The position numbers and the translations under genes were made by a program. From contig QMRV01000040.1 of the NCBI GenBank assembly GCA_003649445.1, positions 1 to 19,801 on the forward strand: a DNA stretch of 19,801 nucleotides, written 5' to 3'. Every line of letters starts with the position of its first letter. The first letter of the stretch is position 1. This stretch comes from Thermoprotei archaeon. Its GTDB lineage: Archaea > Thermoproteota > Thermoprotei > Thermofilales > B15-G2. Below, one piece after another: positions 14,252 to 19,801 of the stretch. Under the pieces are notes generated by a model. It saw only the letters and a list, made by a program, of their open reading frames with translations. It was not told where the DNA came from and made no database searches.

Positions 14252-15238
14252 CTGTTCTACTCTTAAAGTCTTCCTTAAGTAATTGAGCACGCTGTCTCTG
14301 TCGCCTATATATGCTTTAAGTTTGTAGGCTACTGTCGAAGCATAGCATCCTCTAATTTCTTCTGCTGGTCTGAACTGGAGCTCTATTTCACCGAATTTCT
14401 CGGGCCCTCCTTCGGGCCCAGAGTTATATGACTGGACACAGCCTCTAGGTCCTTCTGGCCTATATTTTGCTACGTCGAGGCACTCTTCTTGGCTGAGTGG
14501 AGCGTCTCTAGTTTCGAGTATAAGACAGTACCACATGTCTTTTAGAGAAGACACATAAGCTATTGAAGCACATCCGGGCAGAGGGAGATCTTCTGGTTTT
14601 ACTCCCAGTTTACATACGTAGTTTCCATCTATTTTGAAGAATACTGCCTCACCAGTAACTTTGATTCTGTTGCTGGGTATCGGCTTGAAGTAGTGTATTG
14701 GCTCAGCTCCTTCTTTAACGGGAACTACTACTGTGCCGGGCGGAACTACTTGAAGTAGTGCCCACAAGTTCACTTTAGTCGATATAGAGTTCTCAGTCAA
14801 TAAAGTTTCCTTGACATAGACTACGACTTCTTCGCTTGCTTTTTCTAGAGAAAATTCTCTCCTAATAAAGCCTTTAAGAACTTCTCCCGTAAACATGTCT
14901 TTTAGCTCTATTTCCCCTTCAAGAACTGCTTTTTCTTTACTGTCAGCGAACTTGTAGTTATTCGGGTCTAGTGTCTTGGGACAAAACCACTCGCCGAAGA
15001 CCTCTGGCTTTCTGTAGAAAAAGTTTCGTTCAGGAGAAATCCATACTCTTAAGCCGCCTATATTCCACTCATTTTCCTTAAGTATTTTGCTTAAAGCTGG
15101 GTTTACCCAAAGAAGGTTAGGGGAGCCCCCTATTTTCAGCGAGATTAATCTGGCTCCTCTCTCACATACAGTGACTTCAGCTTTATTTAATGAAAGTTTT
15201 TTGACTGAAGTATATTTCTCTAAAATCTCTAGACCCAT
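14237..15238 (-). CDS. Galactose mutarotase-fold carbohydrate protein
   Basis: A 333-aa protein of the aldose-epimerase-like beta-sandwich group. Marks are the N-terminal EVTVCERGARLISLKIGG, NLLWVNPALSK and GGLRVWISPERNFFYRKPE (conserved GGxRxWxxPE), then the core strands and a C-terminal ...AKYRPEGPRGCVQSYNSG. These fit the family that binds sugars; whether it changes anomers or only binds is not visible. ATG 15238 has a TATA-like box about 26 bases upstream, giving a leaderless mRNA. It does not lie next to other sugar genes except the distant isomerase at 4685. Confidence 0.72.
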   Translation of the reverse strand: MGLEILEKYTSVKKLSLNKAEVTVCERGARLISLKIGGSPNLLWVNPALSKILKENEWNIGGLRVWISPERNFFYRKPEVFGEWFCPKTLDPNNYKFADSKEKAVLEGEIELKDMFTGEVLKGFIRREFSLEKASEEVVVYVKETLLTENSISTKVNLWALLQVVPPGTVVVPVKEGAEPIHYFKPIPSNRIKVTGEAVFFKIDGNYVCKLGVKPEDLPLPGCASIAYVSSLKDMWYCLILETRDAPLSQEECLDVAKYRPEGPRGCVQSYNSGPEGGPEKFGEIELQFRPAEEIRGCYASTVAYKLKAYIGDRDSVLNYLRKTLRVEQLTLL

Positions 15239-15257
15239 AATTAAATAATAGTCTTAG

Positions 15258-15270
15258 AGTTTAAATAACC
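15258..15270 (-). promoter_or_regulatory. TATA box for the mutarotase-like gene
   Basis: GGTTATTTAAACT on the minus strand is centred about 26 bases before ATG 15238, the distance expected for leaderless transcription in crenarchaea. Confidence 0.5.
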
Positions 15271-15277
15271 TTAAGGA

Positions 15278-15991
15278 CTAGGGAAGAGGCTTTTTCTCTA
15301 AGAAAAAGAGCTTGTTCTTATTTCGCTCAATACTCATGAGCAGTCCTCTTTCAAGAAAGAACTCTGACAGATCTTCAACGATCTTGTCCCATGAAGGAAC
15401 TTTTTCTTCATCTTTTACTGTCAGAGACAACTTTAGTTTAAATGTGTAGGGTTTTTCAAAGAGCTCTACGAGCTGCTTGTAGTCTTCTAAAGCATAGCTG
15501 TTTTCAGGCTTAAACTTCTTTCCCTCGATTAGCCACTTCGCGACTTCATATACTTCTCTTGCTTCTGAGAGCTTGCTAGGCTTTTTCTCTTTATTGAGAG
15601 ACCATCTCCATAGAACATCTTTTATGTGCGTGACTGTTTTCTTAAACGGGTTTACTGTTGCCGCGTTCCAGCAGTGAGGTGTAGATATTTTTATTTTAAA
15701 TGCTTTTACTGAAAGTACTTTGATTACAGCTGGCGGCTCGCTTCCTAGTTCAGCTTTAAGAGCATATCTGCCTTCACTATCGGGCTCAGTTATATCGGGT
15801 GGATAGTAGTGTAGCTCAAATTTGACTTTATTTTCATCTATTTCAGCTACTGCCTCTCCCTCAATATCCATAATAGAGTACTTCCATCCTTTCTCCTTTA
15901 TTTCATTTAAGAAGCTTTTAATCTGAGGATGGAATTTTAGGACCTCTTTTTCGCTTAAACAAATATTGTCCTTAAATACTACTTTTATCAA
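15278..15991 (-). CDS. Hypothetical protein, possibly ubiquitin-conjugating-like
   Basis: Unrecognised 237-aa protein. N-terminal helix-strand region (about 1-60), then HYYPPDITEP and SEPPAVIKVLSVKAFKIKIS, followed by TPHCWNAATVNPFKKTVTHI and KDVLWRW (H106, C107, W108). The order proline-rich strand, strand with His then Cys, then T-xx-I-xxx-LW recalls the E2 (ubiquitin-conjugating) core, whose active-site Cys follows an HPN-type motif; this is a faint resemblance only. The last 100 residues are helical and lysine-rich. TTG start at 15991 is supported by GGGGGATGAT just upstream, which resembles the archaeal Shine-Dalgarno. The ATG nearby at 15996 is out of frame. It precedes the mutarotase-like gene by 39 bases. 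Confidence 0.5.
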   Translation of the reverse strand: MIKVVFKDNICLSEKEVLKFHPQIKSFLNEIKEKGWKYSIMDIEGEAVAEIDENKVKFELHYYPPDITEPDSEGRYALKAELGSEPPAVIKVLSVKAFKIKISTPHCWNAATVNPFKKTVTHIKDVLWRWSLNKEKKPSKLSEAREVYEVAKWLIEGKKFKPENSYALEDYKQLVELFEKPYTFKLKLSLTVKDEEKVPSWDKIVEDLSEFFLERGLLMSIERNKNKLFFLEKKPLP

Positions 15992-16159
15992 ATCATCCCC
16001 CAGTTAATTGTTCCTTACAGTATAGAAGGAGTCTCTTGGAGTACTTTATTTAACTACATAAATTTTCTAAATAACTTCAATCCCACTTTTATATTATCTA
16101 CGTAATATCTTTTTTGCTTTGTGAAAAGAGATATAAGATATCTTTCATCATTCACTTTG

Positions 16160-16306
16160 ATGGAGAAAAAGTATATTGGTGTTCTGAGGAGGATGGATGG
16201 TATATGGTGGCTTGTAGTTAAAGGACGAAAGTACACTCTACATGAGCTTATTAAGGATTTTGAGGAGAAGAAAGTTGAAATAACTATTAGGACTGTTAGA
16301 AGTTAA
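16160..16306 (+). CDS. 48-aa hypothetical protein, leaderless
   Basis: Small basic protein (MEKKYIGVLRRMDGIWWLVV, then KGRKYTLHELIKDFEEKKVE) that looks like a compact strand-strand-helix-strand domain. No family recognised. ATG 16160 has a TATA-like AGATATAAGATA at 16129-16140, about 26 bases before it, so leaderless; the longer frame from GTG 16121 would include that promoter. It ends 63 bases before the ATPase start. Confidence 0.5.
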   Translation: MEKKYIGVLRRMDGIWWLVVKGRKYTLHELIKDFEEKKVEITIRTVRS

Positions 16307-16331
16307 TTAGTGTATAGAGGAAAAGATATAT

Positions 16332-16367
16332 CTGGTAGGGGCACCAGTTACTGGTAGGGGCACCAGT
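16332..16367 (+). repeat. Tandem palindromic repeat before the ATPase
   Basis: The 17-base unit CTGGTAGGGGCACCAGT occurs twice (16332-16348 and 16351-16367), separated by TA. Each unit is an inverted repeat (ACTGGT-AGGGGC-ACCAGT in the second), and the junction ACCAGT-T-ACTGGT (16343-16355) is a third inverted repeat. The repeat ends 1 base before the TTG start, and a TATA-like stretch (16325-16331) precedes it, so the unit sits at the transcription start/leader. Best read as a repressor operator or leader RNA element. Confidence 0.75.
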
Positions 16368-16368
16368 C

Positions 16369-17490
16369 TTGATCTTTGACCCTAGACCAAAAACTAAGAG
16401 AAGCGACTTATTTGATAGAGAAGAAGAGCTAAGTAGATTTGAGGAGAGTATTTCCAGGAGAGACCCTCTAATTCTTTTACTTGGTCTAAGGAGGACTGGC
16501 AAGACATCGCTGCTTCTCACAGGGTTAAATGAACTTAAAGTAAACTATCTTCTTGTCGATTTAAGAGTTCTTGAAGAAAAGCTTCAGATTACTCGTAGAG
16601 ATATAGCTTTTCTTCTCGAAAAAGCTGTAGTAGATTTTTTAAGAAGAACTAGTTTTAAGGAAAGAATTACTAAGTATCTTGAGAAAATAGAGGGGCTTCG
16701 AATAGCTGGTTTTGAAGTTAAAGTCGACTGGCGCACTAAGCCTTACTACTTTATATCAGATCTATTTCATGCATTGAATTCCTGGGCTGAGGACACTGGA
16801 GAATATGTTGTTGTAGCTTTTGATGAAGCTCAAGAACTCGCTAGAGCATATCGAGTAGGGTTTGATAGAATACTATCATATGTATATGATTACTTAAGAA
16901 ATATTTCAATAGTTCTTACAGGATCTAAGATAGGTTTGTTGTATCGTTTTCTTAGAATAGGAGATCCCGAGGCACCTCTCTATGGTAGAGCCCGTCTTGA
17001 AGTAAAGTTAGACTACTTTAATAGAGAAATGTCTCTAGAGTTTTTAAGAAAAGGGTTTGAGGAGCAAGGTATAGCAGTAAGCGAAAATACTTTAGAGAAA
17101 GTAGTAGATGTACTCAATGGTGTTCCGGGGTGGCTTGCTCTTTACGGCTACTATGCTGTAAGATATAGTGTATCTAACGATGTCTTAGAGAGAGTTTTAA
17201 GAGAAGCTTCCGCAGTAGCTTTAAACGAACTTAAGCACTTTCTCGAATTACGCTACCAGGCTAGAAGTAGGTACCTCACCATATTGAAATATCTCGCTTC
17301 AGTAGAATATGCGGTTTGGTCTGAAATAAAGAGATATTTGGAGTCCAGAGAGGGAGTTGCTATAGACGATAAGACTTTCTCAAGACTTCTCAAAAATCTC
17401 GTCGATACAGGATTTGTCGAAAAAAGTAGTAAGGGCTATCGTATAGCGGACCCTGCACTTAAGTATAGTTTACGTGAAATAGTCTCTTAA
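16369..17490 (+). CDS. Archaeal AAA+ ATPase (pfam01637 type)
   Basis: STAND-like archaeal ATPase of unknown partner, 373 aa. N-terminal FDPRPKTKRSDLFDREEELS is typical for the family. Walker A GLRRTGKTSLL (about 39-50), Walker B VVVAFDEAQEL (about 147-157) and sensor ILTGSKIGLLYRFL are intact, and the C-terminal part holds a winged-helix-like domain (YLTILKYLASVEYAVWSEIK, then SRLLKNLVDTGFVEKSSKGY). TTG 16369 follows directly after the tandem palindrome. Members often occur in many copies in archaeal genomes and near mobile elements; the exact job is unknown. The 3' end overlaps the reconstructed frame of the minus-strand pseudogene by 22 bases. Confidence 0.85.
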   Translation: MIFDPRPKTKRSDLFDREEELSRFEESISRRDPLILLLGLRRTGKTSLLLTGLNELKVNYLLVDLRVLEEKLQITRRDIAFLLEKAVVDFLRRTSFKERITKYLEKIEGLRIAGFEVKVDWRTKPYYFISDLFHALNSWAEDTGEYVVVAFDEAQELARAYRVGFDRILSYVYDYLRNISIVLTGSKIGLLYRFLRIGDPEAPLYGRARLEVKLDYFNREMSLEFLRKGFEEQGIAVSENTLEKVVDVLNGVPGWLALYGYYAVRYSVSNDVLERVLREASAVALNELKHFLELRYQARSRYLTILKYLASVEYAVWSEIKRYLESREGVAIDDKTFSRLLKNLVDTGFVEKSSKGYRIADPALKYSLREIVS

Positions 17491-17968
17491 AAAGGAGCTG
17501 AAGTTGAAAATCTACTTATTTTCTGCCTGAAGGCAGTGTAGAGTCTTTTGCAGTCTTCTTTGAGCCAGGGCGGTAGTAGTGGGTCGTTCAGCCAGCTTTC
17601 TGCCGCCTTAATTTGCTTTGCTGCATAATCTAGTCTGTTTTCTTTTAAGGCTATTTCTAGCTCTATTTCGGTTGCCTTTAAGTGAATTTCATATATTTCT
17701 TCGTGGTACCTTACTATAATGTCTTTATATATTTTAAATACTTCTTTGCTTCAGAGAGCTCTACTAGTTCATGTACTACTAGTAGCGGCTCTTTCAGTAC
17801 TTCAGTTGAAGAAATATCAGTGTAAGGTGTTTCTGCTTCAAAATACTTTATTAGATCTTCAGCGCTCACGTTTGCAGGTAACTTGTATCCATGTTTTTCT
17901 GACAATTTTTCAACACTTATGACTGCTTTCTCAACTTCTTCTAGTGGAAGATGTGTAGACACACTCAA
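17469..17968 (-). pseudogene. Helical hypothetical gene broken by a 1-nt frameshift
   Basis: From TTG 17968 the frame gives 84 helical residues (LEEVEKAVISVEKLSEKHGY near the start, ELVELSEAKKYLKYIK at the end) and stops at TAG 17714. The next frame over, entered at about 17723-17726 in an A-rich run, continues sensibly (DIIVRYHEEIYEIHLKATEI, ENRLDYAAKQIKAAESWL, LPPWLKEDCKRLYTAFRQK) to TAA at 17469. That part has no ATG, GTG or TTG start, so it is the lost C-terminus. A 1-base deletion explains it; repaired length is about 166 aa. Family not recognised; the HEPN-like helix repeats are only an impression. The two frameshifted genes in this window share no obvious sequence. Confidence 0.6.
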
Positions 17969-18064
17969 GTAGAAAACTCGAGACTATTATGTTTAGTTTC
18001 TCGAAGACCTTGGCGTCTTTAATAGTAAGGGTATTAGCCTCTCTTCAATTCTTATACCTAAAAT

Positions 18065-18134
18065 AGTTAACATGGTTTGTTGAGGAAAACGCTACATAAT
18101 AGTCTCGCGCTCTACATGGTTTGCGCGAGTTAAC
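18065..18134. promoter_or_regulatory. Repeat-rich control region of the alcohol dehydrogenase
   Basis: ACATGGTTTG occurs at 18070-18079 and 18114-18123, AGTTAAC at 18065-18071 and 18128-18134, and CTCGCGC (18104-18110) faces GCGCGAG (18123-18129) as a perfect 7-base inverted repeat with a 12-base spacer. The AT-rich CTACATAATAG (18092-18102) could be the TATA box. This looks like an operator; the regulator is unknown. Confidence 0.5.
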
Positions 18135-18163
18135 TTCTTATGTATAAAGCTGTTAGAAAACAC

Positions 18164-19282
18164 ATGCGCTTTACTTACTGCTCCCCGACGAAAATAGTTT
18201 TCGGGGAAGGAGTATTGGAAAAAATAGGCGAAGAGGCTAAAGTACTTGGAAATAAAGCGCTACTTGTTACAGGTAGAACTTTTGCTAGGAAATACGGCTA
18301 TGTTAATAAAATATGTTCGTTGCTAAAAAGACATGGGGTAGAATGTATCGTTTTCAGCGAAGTCGAGCCTAACCCCTCTTATGAGACTGTGGAGAAAGGA
18401 GCCGAGGTTGCTCGAAGAGAAGAAGTAGATCTTGTCATAGGCTTTGGTGGAGGAAGCGCTATGGATGCTGCAAAAGCTATAGCTGTTTTAACAGCTAAAG
18501 GTGGTTCTGCAAAAGACTATATTTACCCTAAGATAATTGAAGAGGAAGTCTTGCCTATAATAACTGTTCCAACGACCTGTGGGACGGGAAGCGAGGTAAC
18601 AAAATACTCTGTGCTAACGGATAGAAGCTCCAGGAGAAAAACAGTAATGGTTGGTCCCGGAATAATACCTAGAGTAGCTCTACTAGACCCAAGTGTACTC
18701 AAGCATCTTCCACCAAGCCTCACAGCCTACACTGCCTTTGATGCCTTTTCTCATGCTATTGAAGCATACTGGTCTAAGAGAAGTCAGCCTATATCGGATA
18801 TATTAGCTATAGAGAGCATAGTTCTCATAGTGGAGAACCTTGTTAAAGCATATGAAGGAGACTACGCGGCTAAAGAAAAATTGTTTTTGGCTTCGATGCT
18901 AGCGGGCTTAGCTATTAACGCCGCTGGGACAACACTTGTACATGCTTTAGGATACCCACTTACCGTATACTACGACCTGCACCACGGTCTAGCTAACGGT
19001 CTTCTCCTGCCAGCTGCAATAGAATTTAACAGAGATGCTGTACCGGATAAGCTCAATCACTTAGTTAGGCGGCTTGGATTCAGCAGTATAGAAGACTTCA
19101 TCAAAAAAGTCAAGGAACTGTTAGCAAAGACGGGAGTAAAAAAACTGAGAGATTACGGTATAACAGAAGATAAAATAGCTTTCCTAGCAGAAGAGGCTGT
19201 AACATACTCGAGGAACCTCACTAATAATCCGAGAGAAGTTTCTTTAAAAGACGCTAAACAAATATTCAGCAGAATATTCTAA
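18164..19282 (+). CDS. Iron-containing alcohol dehydrogenase family enzyme
   Basis: NAD(P)-dependent, metal-dependent dehydrogenase of the FucO/YqhD group that interconverts alcohols and aldehydes or ketones. From the 18164 start it is 372 aa. Marks: TYCSPTKIVFGEGVLEKIG at the N-terminus; nucleotide-binding VIGFGGGSAMDAAKA; TVPTTCGTGSEVT; and the metal ligands D and H in FDAFSHAIEAYW, H in TLVHALGYPL and H in DLHHGLANG. All four ligands are present, so it looks active. Start: ATG 18164 begins at the family N-terminus; ATG 18140, 8 codons earlier, is an alternative. The TAA stop at 19282 lies next to the IS element end. Confidence 0.92.
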   Translation: MRFTYCSPTKIVFGEGVLEKIGEEAKVLGNKALLVTGRTFARKYGYVNKICSLLKRHGVECIVFSEVEPNPSYETVEKGAEVARREEVDLVIGFGGGSAMDAAKAIAVLTAKGGSAKDYIYPKIIEEEVLPIITVPTTCGTGSEVTKYSVLTDRSSRRKTVMVGPGIIPRVALLDPSVLKHLPPSLTAYTAFDAFSHAIEAYWSKRSQPISDILAIESIVLIVENLVKAYEGDYAAKEKLFLASMLAGLAINAAGTTLVHALGYPLTVYYDLHHGLANGLLLPAAIEFNRDAVPDKLNHLVRRLGFSSIEDFIKKVKELLAKTGVKKLRDYGITEDKIAFLAEEAVTYSRNLTNNPREVSLKDAKQIFSRIF

Positions 19283-19291
19283 GGGACCTCT

Positions 19292-19402
19292 TTGACCCCC
19301 TTTCGGCTCTAGGCCGGCTGGCCTTTCATTGCACCTAGGGGTCAGGCGGGTTACCCCTATTTGGGCTAGTGGGGTGTCTCCCTATCGGGTAAAGAACTTA
19401 AT
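19292..19402 (-). ncRNA. Candidate omegaRNA (reRNA) / right end of the tnpB element
   Basis: Immediately 3' of tnpB the minus strand is GC-rich and packed with stems, unlike the AT-rich genes around it. AGGCC/GGCCT (19311-19315 with 19320-19324) sits inside GACCCC/GGGGTC (19294-19299 with 19338-19343), and ACCCC/GGGGT (19353-19357 with 19371-19375) follows. TnpB-associated omegaRNAs come from just this place. A TCAA (19295-19292, minus strand), the right-end cleavage tetranucleotide of IS608, is a candidate element end; the guide would then read from the alcohol dehydrogenase 3' end. Boundaries are inferred. Confidence 0.6.
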
Positions 19403-19801
19403 TTATTTTAGTTTATTTAAAGACTTTTTCTCAACCCATTTTTGCTCTTTAATCAAGTATATGTATGTCCTAGGATAATTAAGCAGTCTCTTCAATACTG
19501 CTCTATCCAAAGAAACACTAGTATTATTCCTCATTATGTTATATGCTGCACTTAAATCCGCGTTAAATTGTCCACATTTCTTGCACACTACTAGTCCCCT
19601 GTAAGGACGCTGAACCCTCTGACCACACACTGGGCAAACACTACTAGTATTCTCTTCACTCACCTCAACTACCTCAAGACCCCTGACTTCACACTGTCTT
19701 CTCAAAGAATCAATTATTTGACGCGGAGCGAAAAATCCTCTAAGCAGTTCTCGAGTACGCTTCGACACAACTTCTTCAACTAAGTCTTCTCTACTAACAC
19801 A
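19403..19801 (-). CDS. tnpB: TnpB RNA-guided nuclease, C-terminal part
   Basis: The reading frame is open to the window edge, so only the last 132 residues of a protein of usually about 400 are seen. It shows the family C-terminus: EVVEVSEENTSSVCPVCGQ, then CKKCG (a four-cysteine zinc finger) and NADLSAAYNI, whose Asp is the RuvC-III catalytic residue. The tail after it is basic. TnpB is the ancestor of Cas12 and cleaves DNA guided by its omegaRNA. No stop or frameshift is visible here; activity depends on the part outside. The internal GTG at 19768 is not the start. Confidence 0.88.
   Translation of the reverse strand, partial: CVSREDLVEEVVSKRTRELLRGFFAPRQIIDSLRRQCEVRGLEVVEVSEENTSSVCPVCGQRVQRPYRGLVVCKKCGQFNADLSAAYNIMRNNTSVSLDRAVLKRLLNYPRTYIYLIKEQKWVEKKSLNKLK

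Larger units (their letters stand above)
19292..19801 (-). mobile_element. IS200/IS605-family element, 3' part
   Basis: The right-hand part of a TnpB-encoding transposon: the tnpB 3' end plus the structured terminal segment, abutting the dehydrogenase stop codon by 9 bases. The left end and any tnpA lie beyond the window. Confidence 0.65.

Noticed and set aside
16054..16236. 60-codon minus-strand ORF opposite the 48-aa gene
   Set aside because: Overlaps the better supported plus-strand gene and its promoter, and has no motif or start signal.
1..19801. CRISPR repeat array or leader
   Set aside because: I searched by eye for regularly spaced 24-30 base repeats, particularly near the cas genes and in the gaps, and found none.
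1..19801. tRNA or rRNA genes
   Set aside because: No cloverleaf-like or rRNA-like conserved segments were seen; the only GC-rich structured block (19283-19390) fits the tnpB element end better.

Overview
The window looks like chromosomal DNA of a hyperthermophilic archaeon, most likely a crenarchaeote (Thermoproteota). The evidence is an adaptation cassette of the csa3/csa1 type (CRISPR subtype I-A), a pfam01637-type archaeal ATPase, a DUF1854/ABC exporter pair, a two-cysteine-pair archaeal zinc ribbon, frequent GTG/TTG starts, and TATA-like boxes 25-28 bases upstream of several start codons (leaderless transcripts). I cannot name a genus. No rRNA, tRNA or CRISPR repeat array is visible.

Layout. 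(1) 49-3676: CRISPR adaptation island. The CARF-HTH regulator csa3 is divergent from csa1-cas1-cas2-cas4, which are packed with gaps of 12 and 3 nt and one 4-nt overlap. No effector genes or array lie in the window. (2) 3766-7172: a degraded zone. It holds a membrane-type ORF remnant with an in-frame stop, a small zinc-ribbon gene, a sugar-isomerase-like gene (COG2407/FucI-like), a shortened PIN-domain gene, and a frameshifted helical gene upstream of the PIN gene. (3) 7658-10317: an ABC exporter with an N-terminal PH-like domain, overlapping a DUF1854 gene by 1 nt. (4) 10442-13844: one operon of metal ABC binding protein, FmdE-like protein, ATPase, permease and hydrogenase-type maturation protease. 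This suggests uptake of a metal (nickel is one possibility) linked to metalloenzyme maturation. (5) 13904-15991: a small PD-(D/E)XK-like hypothetical, a mutarotase-fold protein and an unrecognised protein with faint E2-like features. (6) 16160-17968: a 48-aa protein, an archaeal AAA ATPase preceded by a striking tandem palindromic repeat, and a second frameshifted helical gene. (7) 18164-19801: an iron-type alcohol dehydrogenase, with the 3' end of an IS200/IS605 tnpB element abutting its stop codon and a GC-rich structured omegaRNA-like segment between them.

A window-scale feature is a strong strand asymmetry. The top strand is about 70-83% G+T in sampled 60-base lines from the csa3-cas region, in both gene orientations. 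It drops to 27% G+T at 6061-6120, then rises again to 73-77% in the non-coding stretch before the exporter. Three loci (3766-4059, 6461-7172, 17469-17968) look like single-lesion broken genes, the last two being clean 1-nt frameshifts where the downstream frame has no start codon.
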